A DNA stretch of 64,000 nt from Arthrobacter sp. PAMC 25486 (GTDB lineage Bacteria > Actinomycetota > Actinomycetes > Actinomycetales > Micrococcaceae). The position numbers and the translations under genes are program-made. The stretch is taken from positions 744,001-808,000 of the forward strand of contig NZ_CP007595.1 in NCBI RefSeq assembly GCF_000785535.1, given 5' to 3'. Shown one piece after another: positions 45,315 through 53,984 of this stretch (position 1 is the first letter of the stretch; each line of letters begins with the position of its first letter). Under the pieces are notes generated by a model. It was given only the letters and a program-made list of their open reading frames with translations. It was not told the origin of the DNA and did no database searches.

Positions 45315-45980
45315 TTACCAGCCGCGATTACGCCATTCCGGCACGGAGTCCCTCTCCGCGGCCAGCGTGGTCGGATTGCCGTGGCCGGGCAATACGATCG
45401 CGTCCAGGTACTGGTCAAAGAGGCGCTCCTCAACGTCGCTGAGCAGCTGCGTGAACCGTGCCGGATCCTGCTCCGTGTTGCCAACACCGCCCGGGAACAG
45501 CGAGTCACCGCTGAAGATCAGGGTCCCGCCGTCGAACGTCAACGCGTAGGCGATGGAGCCGGGGGTGTGGCCGCGCAGCTGGATGGCCTTAAGATCAATG
45601 CCGTCGACGTGCACAATGTCGCCCTGCTGCAGCGGCTGTTCGGTGGTGACTGCGCATGCCGCCTCGATACCGGCAATGTCGTCGGCGCCGGCCGCGGTAG
45701 GCACGCCTTCCTGGCCCTTGAGCTCCGCGAGTGCCCGTACATGGTCCCAGTGCTGGTGCGTGGTGGCGATCAGAGCAAGTCTGGCGGGAACGCCGGCGTC
45801 CGTTGCCGCATCGGCGAGCAGGGCGTTGATGGCGGGAAGGTCGTCAGCGGCGTCGATGAGGATTTGCTCTCCGGTGGCCTTCGCGGTGATCAGGTAGATG
45901 TTGTTTTGCATTTCGGATACAACGGCACGGCGCACAGTGTGGTTGGGAAGATCATGGATTAGCGAAGAATCAACAGTCAT
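45315..45980 (-). CDS. MBL-fold metallo-hydrolase (glyoxalase II-like)
   Basis: A 221-aa metallo-beta-lactamase-fold hydrolase. The metal motif HQHWDH (75-80), His138 in LRGHTPGS, Asp in LIFSGDSLFPGG and a late His in VLPGHGNPT give a complete dinuclear site. The early segment MQNNIYLITAKATGEQILIDA is typical of actinobacterial members annotated as glyoxalase II-like. The substrate is unknown. ATG 45980 lacks a ribosome binding site but TACGCT lies six bases upstream, suggesting a leaderless mRNA. Confidence 0.9.
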   Translation of the reverse strand: MTVDSSLIHDLPNHTVRRAVVSEMQNNIYLITAKATGEQILIDAADDLPAINALLADAATDAGVPARLALIATTHQHWDHVRALAELKGQEGVPTAAGADDIAGIEAACAVTTEQPLQQGDIVHVDGIDLKAIQLRGHTPGSIAYALTFDGGTLIFSGDSLFPGGVGNTEQDPARFTQLLSDVEERLFDQYLDAIVLPGHGNPTTLAAERDSVPEWRNRGW

Positions 45981-46141
45981 GGCACAAGCGTAGCGAAGTT
46001 GGGAGATGGCAAGCGACGGCGATAATCTCAGGATGCGGCTGAAGGAGCAGAATGTTCGACGGCGCGAGGGCGGCGGCCATATCCTTGACTGGTTCTGTCC
46101 GTGTGCGCCACCCGCCGCGGCCCGCCTGCCAGGAGCCCTCC

Positions 46142-47074
46142 ATGATCACCCGCGAAGATGTTGACCAGGCCGCCGCCCGTATTGCGGGGCGGGTGCGCAC
46201 CACTCCCGTCCTAATGCTCGATGCCGGCCACTCCCCCGCCGAGGTCTGGCTCAAGTGCGAATTCCTGCAGCACACGGGCACCTTCAAGGCCCGCGGCGCC
46301 TTCAACCGCATCCTAGGCTGCCAGGAGCGGGGCGAACTCGACCCGGAGATTGGCATCGTGGTCGCCTCGGGCGGCAACGCCGGGCTGGCGAACGCTTATG
46401 CTGCAGCCGCCGTGGGCGTTCCCGCAACGGTGTTTGTGCCGCTCACGTCACCCGCTGTGAAGGTGGCCAAGCTGCGCGCGGCGGGGGCTGCCGTCGTACA
46501 GGAGGGGGCGGAATATGCCGACGCCTATGAATTGGCGATGGCCCATGCTGCGCGCACCGGAGCGGTTTATTGCCATGCCTACGACCAGCCCGAGATCGCC
46601 GCCGGCGCCGGAACTATCGGGCTCGAGCTGCTTGGCCAGCTGGACGGCGTTGACACCGTTCTTGTCGCTGTGGGCGGCGGCGGACTGATGGCCGGAATCG
46701 CTGCTGCATTGGAGGGACAGGCAAAGGTTGTTGCCGTGGAGCCAGAGAATGCGCCGAGCCTGCACGCCGCGCTGGCCGCCGGGGAGCCCGTAGACGTTTC
46801 AGTTTCCGGCCTCGCGGCCGACTCGCTGGGTGCCCGCCGCATAGGTGACATCGGATTCGGTGTGGCCGTCCGTACGGGTGTGAAAAGCGTCCTCGTCAAC
46901 GACGAACAGGTCGCCGCCTCCCGGCAATTTCTGTGGGACAACTACCGGATCGTTCTGGAAAACGGTGCCGCGGCCGCCTACGCGGCCCTGCAGTTCGGTG
47001 CCTACGCACCCGCGGCCGGCGAACGCGTGGCAGTCATCCTGTGTGGCGCGAATACAGACCCAGCCGGTTTGTAG
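46142..47074 (+). CDS. Threonine/serine dehydratase, PLP-dependent
   Basis: A 310-aa fold-type II PLP enzyme. The Schiff-base Lys49 lies in QHTGTFKARGAFNR, the substrate loop is ASGGNAGLA, the phosphate-binding Gly loop is VGGGGL, and a C-terminal CGANTDP is present. There is no C-terminal ACT regulatory domain, so it is the short catabolic or serine-racemase-like type. It deaminates threonine or serine to 2-oxobutyrate or pyruvate. ATG 46142 has AGGAG at good spacing; the frame from 46052 is rejected. It converges on the ABC permease gene. Confidence 0.92.
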   Translation: MITREDVDQAAARIAGRVRTTPVLMLDAGHSPAEVWLKCEFLQHTGTFKARGAFNRILGCQERGELDPEIGIVVASGGNAGLANAYAAAAVGVPATVFVPLTSPAVKVAKLRAAGAAVVQEGAEYADAYELAMAHAARTGAVYCHAYDQPEIAAGAGTIGLELLGQLDGVDTVLVAVGGGGLMAGIAAALEGQAKVVAVEPENAPSLHAALAAGEPVDVSVSGLAADSLGARRIGDIGFGVAVRTGVKSVLVNDEQVAASRQFLWDNYRIVLENGAAAAYAALQFGAYAPAAGERVAVILCGANTDPAGL

Positions 47075-47112
47075 GGCAGCCCGGCTGTAGTTCGGTGCCG
47101 CACCACGGGGGC

Positions 47113-47961
47113 TCAGGACAATATGTCCTTCGTGGCAAAGCGGCCATACGACAGCGCCCCAAACACGGCGATGTAGCCCAGCTGCAGCACGGCGTTGCTG
47201 CCGAACGAGCCCCAGACAATGGGATCACGCAACAGGTCTGCAAAACCCATCCAATAGTTGGTGAAAAGCCATGGGTGCAGCCAATCCAGCTGCGGCAGCG
47301 CACCCAGTACCTGGGCCACGATGGATAGCACCACCGTGGCAGCCATGGCCCCTACCGGCATGTCCGTCAGCGTGGAAACGAACAGTCCAATGGCCGCGAA
47401 TCCCAGCAGCGACACCACCACATACGCCCCCACCAACAGGATCCGCCCCTCAGCCTCCCACGCGTTCACCATGGTGCCGGAGAGCAACGGAACGGGCCCC
47501 GACGGGAAGAGGATGAGCCCAACGATGCTCCCTGCCAGTACGACGGCGGCTGTTGCGGCCGCACAGAATGCGGCGGCTCCCACATATTTCACCGCTAGGA
47601 GACGGAAGCGGCCGCTGGGTGCCGCCAACAGATAGCGCAGGGTACCCATGTTGGCCTCCCCCGCCACCGTGTCGCCAGCCGTGACACCCACGGTCAGGGG
47701 CAGGAACACAGGTACACACAGAACCATGGCGGTGAGCACCACAAACAATCCGTTTTGGGTGACCCGGTCCAAAAATGGTGGGCCGTCCCCAGCATGCGAC
47801 GGTGAGCGGAACTTGGCGGCGATGGCAATCAGGACGGGGATCGCGGCCAAGGCCGCCAGCATGGCCCAGGTCCGGCGGCGCCGGAACATGAGGGAGAGTT
47901 CGCTGCGCAACAAGGGAAGGGTTGAACCCCTCGGCGACGGGCTCTTATCACTGGGCGACAT
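47113..47961 (-). CDS. ABC-2 type exporter permease
   Basis: A 282-aa membrane protein with six helices and an N-terminal cytoplasmic region (LLRSELSLMFRRRRTWAML). It has ABC-2 features: the AGDTVAGEANMGTLRYLLAAP segment after the second helix, and GAMAATVVLSIVAQVLG. ATG 47961 overlaps the end of the ATPase gene, with AGGAAG eight bases upstream. It is the last gene of an operon of LolA-like protein, ATPase and permease. The transported substrate is unknown. Confidence 0.88.
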   Translation of the reverse strand: MSPSDKSPSPRGSTLPLLRSELSLMFRRRRTWAMLAALAAIPVLIAIAAKFRSPSHAGDGPPFLDRVTQNGLFVVLTAMVLCVPVFLPLTVGVTAGDTVAGEANMGTLRYLLAAPSGRFRLLAVKYVGAAAFCAAATAAVVLAGSIVGLILFPSGPVPLLSGTMVNAWEAEGRILLVGAYVVVSLLGFAAIGLFVSTLTDMPVGAMAATVVLSIVAQVLGALPQLDWLHPWLFTNYWMGFADLLRDPIVWGSFGSNAVLQLGYIAVFGALSYGRFATKDILS

Positions 47962-48955
47962 TGAAGCCACTTCCTGTCAGCTCGACGAAGCGGTCTTCCA
48001 AGCTTTCTGCTGCCACGGAGAAGCCACGTACCCGCACCTTGGCTGAGACGAGTGCGGCGACAATCGCTTCGGGAGCGGGTGCGCCTTCTTCGGGCAGCCA
48101 GGCTGCGACCTCGAGGGCCGGTCCGGCACCCTCAGACAGTCTTGCGTTGTTGTCCGTGTCGGGGACCAGCCCTAGGTGGGACAGCACGAGAAGGGCAGCT
48201 CCGGCGTCGGGCGTCAGGATGGTGGCACGGGACCGACCGGCGGAACGAAGCTCTTCCAGTGTGCCTTGGGCTGCGAGGGAGCCGTTGCGCATGATGGCCG
48301 CGTGCGTGCAGATCTGTTCGACCTCGGCGAGGAGGTGGCTCGAGACAAAAACGGTGGTGCCGGCCGCGGCGAGGGACTGCACCAGGCTGCGGACCTCGCG
48401 CGTGCCTTGGGGATCCAGGCCGTTGGTGGGCTCGTCCAGGATCATGAGCTCGCGCGGCTGCAGGAGGGCATTGGCCAGGCCCAGCCGCTGCTTCATGCCG
48501 AGAGAGTAAGCCTTGAGCTTTTTGCTGGCTGCGGCCTGCAACCCCACGCGTTCCAGGGCCTCCTGCACGCGCGCCTTGCGGGTGGCCGGGGATGCGTGCC
48601 GGTCGGCGCTGTCGAGCCGGGCGAGGTTGGCGCGGCCGGACAGGAAGGGGTAGAACGCCGGCCCTTCCACGAGTGTGCCGACGCGCGGCAGAACGGCATC
48701 GCTTCTGGCAGGCATGTGGCGGCCCAGCACGTCGGCTTCCCCACTGGTGGCCGTGATCAGCCCGAGCAGCATGCGGATGGTGGTGGTTTTCCCTGAACCG
48801 TTCGGGCCCAGAAAGCCAAAGACGGAACCGGCAGGTACTTTCAGGTCCAGATTTCCGACGGCGGTTTGGGCACCAAATCTCTTGGTCAGTCCACGGGTTT
48901 CAATGGCGGTGCCGTTGCCCGCGCTATCCGCGCTGCCGGCTGCAGGGCTGCTCAC
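47948..48955 (-). CDS. ABC transporter ATP-binding protein
   Basis: A 335-aa ABC ATPase. Walker A GPNGSGKT is at about 50-57, the signature YSLGMKQRLGLA, Walker B LMILDEPTNGLD, and the switch His in VSSHLLAEVEQ. The C-terminal DUF4162-like extension is typical of ABC-2 exporters for antibiotics or lipids. GTG 48955 overlaps the stop of the LolA-like gene (GTGA), and its own stop overlaps the permease start. This indicates a tight operon. Confidence 0.93.
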   Translation of the reverse strand: MSSPAAGSADSAGNGTAIETRGLTKRFGAQTAVGNLDLKVPAGSVFGFLGPNGSGKTTTIRMLLGLITATSGEADVLGRHMPARSDAVLPRVGTLVEGPAFYPFLSGRANLARLDSADRHASPATRKARVQEALERVGLQAAASKKLKAYSLGMKQRLGLANALLQPRELMILDEPTNGLDPQGTREVRSLVQSLAAAGTTVFVSSHLLAEVEQICTHAAIMRNGSLAAQGTLEELRSAGRSRATILTPDAGAALLVLSHLGLVPDTDNNARLSEGAGPALEVAAWLPEEGAPAPEAIVAALVSAKVRVRGFSVAAESLEDRFVELTGSGFNVAQ

Positions 48956-50055
48956 TGGCCCGCCGCGGCAGCTTGTAGTGCGGCAACGGGTACGGCACCG
49001 CTGAAGACCCGGCCGTCTGGGGTGATGAGGATGCTAAAGAGCGTGGTTTCCAGCGCCTGGCCGCCGTCCACCTGGTGCAGTATTTCCTGCAGTGCCGGGT
49101 TGGTCAGCTGCTCTGCAGGAACAGTGCCAGCCGGAGTCTCGGCGATGACGGCCCAGCCCGTACCGCTGACCTTGACCTGGGGATTGTCCGATTCCCCTAG
49201 CTGGCTCGAGGAGGGTGGCGTGGTGCTGGGGTTGTGCGTTGCGGCATCAGGCGCTGGGATGCCATGCTCGCTCATGGTGGCGCCTGCTGGTGGTGTGAAG
49301 GCAAATACTGAAGCGGGCGGTGCCTTGAGGTCGAGCTGGGTGAATTGCACGTGGAAGGCCACTGTGTCTGAGCCCTGCGGGTAGACGGCAACGCTGAGTG
49401 GAATCCCCGTCTGGGCATCAACTGCCACGGAAATTGTACCGACCAAGGTGTCCGGTGTCCGGGGCGTCAGTGCCAGGACATAGGCGGCCCGGTTGGCAAT
49501 GCTTGTTTCAGGTCCCACAGACACTGTGGTGGATGGGTCAAGGGCCACCAATAACTTGGTGGCGAGGTCTGCCGGGCTCATGACAGGAGCTGCGGGAATG
49601 TCGGTGATGCCTGCCGGGTGTTCGGGGAGCGTGATTTTTGTGGCCTCGTTGGCTGACGAATCATAAGTCCAAATAGTGCGGCCATTGCGGACCACATTGC
49701 GCTCAGCCATGACGTCCAGCACTTGAATGCGCTGCTTCGTGGCGCCGTCGGCATAGACCCGGGCCGCGTGGTCTTGGCTCAGCATCTCAACGAGTTGGCC
49801 CAGGCCGTCGCTTCCAGAGGAGGCATTGGAAGGTCCGGTGGCAGGCAGTTCTGGCAGTCCCAGAGCAACTCCCTGTTTGATGGTGCCGGAGAATGCGGTG
49901 ACACGGCTGGCAGCAACCATGGCAATGACCTGCTCGGGAGTTTTGTCAGGTAAGTCAGTGGATGGCGCAGCCTGTAACGGGCCAGCAATCACCACCCCGG
50001 CGATCACTGCGGGCATCGCCGCAGCAGGTATCCACTTCACCCAGCGGCTGTTCAT
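48952..50055 (-). CDS. LolA-like exported protein in an ABC exporter operon
   Basis: A 367-aa protein. It has an N-terminal membrane/signal segment (WIPAAAMPAVIAGVVIAGPL, AQAAP-like junction) and a beta-rich LolA/LolB-type domain, with VTAFSGTIKQGVALGLPELP, the middle YVLALTPRTPDTLVGTISVAVD and VQFTQLDLKAPPASVFAFTPP. A Ser/Pro-rich stretch and a second small domain follow. LolA carries lipoproteins in Gram-negatives; in actinobacteria related domains bind lipids in the envelope. ATG 50055 has TTGGAG upstream. It is followed directly by ATPase and permease genes, so the system may move a lipid or lipoprotein (inference). Confidence 0.82.
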   Translation of the reverse strand: MNSRWVKWIPAAAMPAVIAGVVIAGPLQAAPSTDLPDKTPEQVIAMVAASRVTAFSGTIKQGVALGLPELPATGPSNASSGSDGLGQLVEMLSQDHAARVYADGATKQRIQVLDVMAERNVVRNGRTIWTYDSSANEATKITLPEHPAGITDIPAAPVMSPADLATKLLVALDPSTTVSVGPETSIANRAAYVLALTPRTPDTLVGTISVAVDAQTGIPLSVAVYPQGSDTVAFHVQFTQLDLKAPPASVFAFTPPAGATMSEHGIPAPDAATHNPSTTPPSSSQLGESDNPQVKVSGTGWAVIAETPAGTVPAEQLTNPALQEILHQVDGGQALETTLFSILITPDGRVFSGAVPVAALQAAAAGQ

Positions 50056-50141
50056 GGCGCTCCAATCCTCCGGACCGAACACATAACACCAGACTACGCC
50101 CCACCGTGCCAGCTAGCCCCACGTATCCCCTTCGATTTATG

Positions 50142-50273
50142 ACGCTGCAGCACTTAACGGCCCATTTTTCGGAACGCTGCAGCACGTTTTGCACTGCGCG
50201 GAGGCCGTGGTCGTTTCGCTTGTGCGATTTATGTGAAGCGTCCGGGAAAACACCCAGAAAGTGCTGCAGCGTT
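50142..50273. repeat. Triple CGCTGCAGCAC repeat in a gene-poor stretch
   Basis: ACGCTGCAGCACT (50142-50154), AACGCTGCAGCAC (50173-50185) and the inverted AGTGCTGCAGCGTT (50260-50273) lie in a 457-base stretch with no gene. CGATTTATG also occurs twice, just before the first copy and again near 50225. The layout is a mosaic palindrome of about 130 bases. Confidence 0.7.
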
Positions 50274-50288
50274 GGTGAGAGAAGCACC

Positions 50289-50325
50289 ACGGCGGCTGTC
50301 CACCTGAGGTGAGTAGCCGCCGTCG
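50289..50325. repeat. Palindromic hairpin, GGTGAG...CGTCGT family, copy 4
   Basis: CGGCGGCTGTCCACCT pairs with GGTGAGTAGCCGCCG around a GA turn, with two mismatches. It shares the CCACCTGAGGTGAG core with the copy at 51132-51176. Confidence 0.8.
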
Positions 50326-50402
50326 AAATTGTCTGGACCATCCACACATTTTGGCCGCTAACCGCAAACCCAGTTCCATCGAACAAGAGCTTTAACAGAA
50401 GA

Positions 50403-50426
50403 AAGGGCCCACCAGGGTGGACCCTT
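50403..50426 (-). terminator. Possible hairpin terminator without an assigned gene
   Basis: AAGGGCCCACC and GGTGGACCCTT form a near-perfect stem. On the minus strand it is followed by TCTTCTG. No minus-strand gene ends here, so it may be a remnant of a lost gene or part of the repeat-rich stretch 50056-50512, in which no gene was found. Confidence 0.35.
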
Positions 50427-50512
50427 CAATACCTTCTATGCACTACGCTTCCTATTCGAATCGCAAACCATTGAACAGAGGACCGATCCCGTAGTGCCCC
50501 CGGAGTTTACTA

Positions 50513-51108
50513 TTGACGCCTGAACGATTGCCACAGGCCGATGTTCCCACCCCTGGTCAGGCCATTGCAGGGCTGTCGGAACACCGCTACAACAAATATC
50601 GGTACTTGGCTTCCGGCGATCACTCGCTGGACATGGAAATCTACGCTTGGAACTCGGAGCCTACTTCGGCAATCCTTCGGGAGCTGGCACCTGTGGAAGT
50701 TGCCGTTCGCAACGCCCTTGACTCCCAGTTGGCACCGCGGCCACCCATGGACTGGTCATCGCTAGGTTCTCGTTTGGTTTCTGGCAATTCCTCAGCACCC
50801 CCAAAGCCCGAAAAAGTACGCTTTGGACTCCTTATCTGCATCGAGGCTTCCCACGTGGCACAGCCCGGGCAGACGTCTCTAGATGACTCATGTCCGCAGT
50901 CAGTTTAAGGAACAAGCTTGCCCACCTTGAACCTGTTTCAAGCGCTTCAACGAGTGTCACGGGGCGTTTGGCCGATATGAACGCACTCTTCAAGCTTGTG
51001 GCACCCGAAGTTCATGACTGGATCACAGACATCAGCGACGTCGCAGCGATCATCAAACGTGGACCGGTCATCGGGCTCGTCTCGCCACGCGTAAACCGAA
51101 CGCCCTGA
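50513..51108 (+). pseudogene. Abi-like (HEPN-type) protein, frameshifted and shortened remnant
   Basis: The first frame, from TTG 50513 with GGAG upstream, reads LSEHRYNKYRYLASGDHSLD and YAWNSEPTSAILRELAPVEV with AVRNALDSQL. This matches the N-terminal pattern of Abi-like proteins (LS..R...Y, then YEWN...S.....L...EV.LRN). Near 50890 coding moves to another frame with SLRNKLAHLEPV, the family's R-N-x-x-x-H motif that ends HEPN ribonucleases. The central part, including most of the domain, is missing or scrambled. Intact relatives take part in abortive phage resistance or toxin systems. No antitoxin partner is visible. Confidence 0.65.
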
Positions 51109-51131
51109 AGGTAAAGCGCTGCTGGGGGCAC

Positions 51132-51176
51132 GTACGACGGCGGCGGCCCACCTGAGGTGAGCCGCCGCCGTCGTGC
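51132..51176. repeat. Palindromic hairpin, GGTGAG...CGTCGT family, copy 5
   Basis: The best copy: GTACGACGGCGGCGGCCCAC and the inverse arm ending GCCGCCGCCGTCGTGC, centred on CCTGAGG, with one or two mismatches. It lies 15 bases after the 3' end of the flotillin gene and is a likely terminator for it. Confidence 0.85.
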
Positions 51177-51190
51177 GTGGTTGGGGACTG

Positions 51191-52693
51191 TTATTCCACT
51201 GGGTCGGCCAGTTTGTGATTGGTGCTGGCGAGCGACTCGCTGACGGGAGCATCGGCCTTCCCGCCGACCATGCCCTGCAGCAGGCTGATGATGTCAAGGC
51301 CGGTTGTGTCCTTGATCAGCTGCGTTGTCTCCTGAACACCGCTGGAGACGTTCTTGCTCAACTGGCTGGCGCCGTCGTTGGAGATGACGGTCATGTCCTT
51401 GATGGCTGCCATCGGAGCGGCAACCTCGCGGGCCATGGCCGGCAGAACTTCCAGGACCTTGCTGAGAATGGCAGCCTCGTTGAACTTCTCGTAGGCCTCG
51501 GCCTGGGCGGCGATGCCTGCAGCCTCTGCCACACCCTTGGCCTCCCTGGACTCGGCTTCAGCCTGGCCCATGGACTTGATGACGGCGGCGTCTGCGCGGC
51601 CGCGTGCCTCGATCACTGCGGCGTCTGCGTTGCCTCGCGCCGTGTTGGCGGCAGCGTCTGCCTCGGCTGCAACCCTGTCACCCTCGGCCGTGAGCTTACG
51701 CTTGGCGAGTTCAACGGTGGCCTCGATTTCGGCGGCCTCGGAGGCCCGGCGTCGTTCTTCCAGCTTGGCATCAGCCTGCTGGATCAAGCGGTATTTGTCT
51801 GCGTCTGCCGGCTTGCGAACCTCAGTGTCAAGCTCCCTTTCACGCAGTTCGGCACGGCGCAGGGCTACCTGCTGGTCACGGATGATGACCTGCTCCTGCT
51901 GCTCCGCCGCGGCCAGTGGGCCGGCGGCGTCGGCACGTGCCTGGCGGGCGTCGGCTTCTTCCTTGAGCTCGGCGCGCTTGATGATCAGCTGTTGCTGGGC
52001 TAGGGCGACCTGCTCGTCGGCAATGGCCTTGGCCTGCTCGGCTTCCTGCAAGAACTGCGCTTCGGCGATCTTGGCGTTCTTCTCGGCCAGGGCGGCTTCG
52101 GGGCGGCCCAGGTTGCGCAGGTAGCCGGTTTCGTCATCGACCGACTGGATCTGGAAGGTGTCGATCTCCAGGCCCTGGTTATGCATGGAATGCTCGGCCT
52201 CCTCCTTCACGCTCTTGGCGAAGGTGGCCCGGTCCTTGATGATCGATTCCACCGTCAGGGTGCCCACGATGGAACGCAGCGAACCGGACAGCGTTTCCTG
52301 CGTGTAGTGGTCGATGGCGTCCTGCTGGTTGAGGAAGCGCTGGGCCGCCTTGCGCACGGACTCTGCATCGCCACCCACCTTCACCTGCGCCACGCCGGTG
52401 AGATGGAGCTTGATGCCGTTCTTGGAGATGCCCTCAATCTTCAGCGACACCTGGCGTGAGGCGAGCGAGAGGGGGTAGGCGCGCTGCGTGAACGGGTTGA
52501 TGAAGATGCGGCCAAACACCACGCGCTGGCTGTTGGGGTCCGGCTGGGATTTGTTGTCCTTGGAGGAGATGACCAGCGCCTGGTCGGGGCTGGCAATGTG
52601 CAGCGCCATACGGGAGATGATCGCCCCGATGATGATGACGACCACCAGCGCGCCGAGGCCGATGAACAAGGGAATGAGGGCCAAAATCGACAA
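51191..52693 (-). CDS. SPFH/flotillin family protein
   Basis: A 500-aa flotillin. One N-terminal membrane helix (ALIPLFIGLGALVVVIIIGA) is followed by the SPFH/band-7 domain (about 35-190: VVFGRIFINPFTQRAYPLSL, LTGVAQVKVGG, ESIIKDRATFAKSV). A long Ala/Glu-rich coiled coil (about 205-400) comes next, with many ADAAVI and EARGRADAA repeats. A short C-terminal domain (TTGLDIISLLQGMVGG) ends it. Flotillins scaffold membrane microdomains. TTG 52693 has AAAGGT seven bases upstream. It is divergent from a membrane protein gene at 52875 and followed by a palindromic terminator. Confidence 0.94.
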   Translation of the reverse strand: MSILALIPLFIGLGALVVVIIIGAIISRMALHIASPDQALVISSKDNKSQPDPNSQRVVFGRIFINPFTQRAYPLSLASRQVSLKIEGISKNGIKLHLTGVAQVKVGGDAESVRKAAQRFLNQQDAIDHYTQETLSGSLRSIVGTLTVESIIKDRATFAKSVKEEAEHSMHNQGLEIDTFQIQSVDDETGYLRNLGRPEAALAEKNAKIAEAQFLQEAEQAKAIADEQVALAQQQLIIKRAELKEEADARQARADAAGPLAAAEQQEQVIIRDQQVALRRAELRERELDTEVRKPADADKYRLIQQADAKLEERRRASEAAEIEATVELAKRKLTAEGDRVAAEADAAANTARGNADAAVIEARGRADAAVIKSMGQAEAESREAKGVAEAAGIAAQAEAYEKFNEAAILSKVLEVLPAMAREVAAPMAAIKDMTVISNDGASQLSKNVSSGVQETTQLIKDTTGLDIISLLQGMVGGKADAPVSESLASTNHKLADPVE

Positions 52694-52874
52694 AATGAGA
52701 CCTTTCGGGTTTCACGGCGGTCCCGCTGAGACTTGACGGCCCGCCTGGTGGCTACCATCCTACGGACGACGCGGCTTTTCGCCATTAATGTCGAGTAACG
52801 TGTTGGCATATTGTGGCCGGGCGCTACTGCAGGCTGTAGCCTGAGCTATCGGTCGTCCAGAGCGAAGGCAAACA

Positions 52875-53984
52875 ATGACTGACACAGGGGATTTGAGCAT
52901 CGTTATCGAAGATGACGGGCCGGTGCTCATCATCATTTTCCTGCTCGTCTGCCTCGTGTCGATTGCGGTGCAAATCTTGGACAACGCCCGCCAGCGCCGA
53001 AAGCTGGCCGTGGTGGCCGGAGACAACCAGGAAATGCGGGCCAACCGCCGGATGTTCTTCTACACGGTGCTGATCATTGGCCTGCTGACACTCGTTGCCA
53101 ACTACATCATGGGGATCACCTCCAGTCTGGCTGCGGGCCACATTGACCGGGCGGAGGGTTCCCTCAGCCCCCTGGACCTGCCCGGAATCGCGGCCACCCT
53201 GGTGACCGCAGCTCTCTACTCCCTGGCCATCCTGCTCACCGCCAAGATACTCGCGAAAAAGGAACGGCTGGGCTTTCCAGAGATGCTTGCCGACCTCAAC
53301 CATGCGTGGAAGCTTGGCGCACTTGAAAGTTCCCGCCAAATTGCGCATTACAAGGGAGAATTTGACCAGCTCCGGACCGACCTGGACAAGGAACGTGCAG
53401 GCGCCTTCACCGGTGGGGACTTTGACTTCTTCTTCACCGCGCACGAGTCCTCCGAGCGGCCGCGGTTCATTGAGCAGTTGCGGTATTTGCAGTCCGCACC
53501 GCACCACCGGGCACGAACCCGGAACTTTCAGCGGAACATGCTGCTCAACTATCGCATCACTGCGGGGAAATGGATTCTGCCATTTGCGCTGCTGGCCGGG
53601 CTCTCACTGTTCTTCACGGTGTGGGAACTCATTGCCGCGAACGCGGGCGACGGAGACTATTCGCTGGCCTTGGCCTGGGCTGTTGCCTGCCTTTTGGGAC
53701 TGGCCGCGACCGGTGGCCAGTATTTCTGTGATCTGAGCAAGGCCCTGCTGGAATCCCGCCGCCAGTACATTTCCAATGAGACGGCGGCGCAATGCGCGGC
53801 GATCCTGGCCGAGGCCACGACGGATTGGGACGCAGGGCCTGCGGCCAAATCCGCAGCTGGCGCCATCGGCGGCAGCCGCGACGGCCAGGCATGCGACGGC
53901 CATGACCGCGGCGACGGGGGCGGTTGGGAGCCAATGCTGCGCGTTGGCCGGTGGGAGTTCCGGCGCCGCAAGACGCCGCGCTAG
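52875..53984 (+). CDS. Hypothetical multi-helix membrane protein divergent from flotillin
   Basis: A 369-aa protein. Helices are at about 17-36, 62-82, 105-125, 240-260 and 270-290, with a charged soluble loop between helices three and four (FDQLRTDLDKERAGAFTGGD and HESSERPRFIEQLRYL). The C-terminal tail is Gly/Ala-rich. The family was not recognised. GAAGG precedes the ATG. It shares a 181-base promoter region with the flotillin gene, so the two may be co-regulated. It overlaps the convergent gene at 53981 by four bases. Confidence 0.82.
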   Translation: MTDTGDLSIVIEDDGPVLIIIFLLVCLVSIAVQILDNARQRRKLAVVAGDNQEMRANRRMFFYTVLIIGLLTLVANYIMGITSSLAAGHIDRAEGSLSPLDLPGIAATLVTAALYSLAILLTAKILAKKERLGFPEMLADLNHAWKLGALESSRQIAHYKGEFDQLRTDLDKERAGAFTGGDFDFFFTAHESSERPRFIEQLRYLQSAPHHRARTRNFQRNMLLNYRITAGKWILPFALLAGLSLFFTVWELIAANAGDGDYSLALAWAVACLLGLAATGGQYFCDLSKALLESRRQYISNETAAQCAAILAEATTDWDAGPAAKSAAGAIGGSRDGQACDGHDRGDGGGWEPMLRVGRWEFRRRKTPR

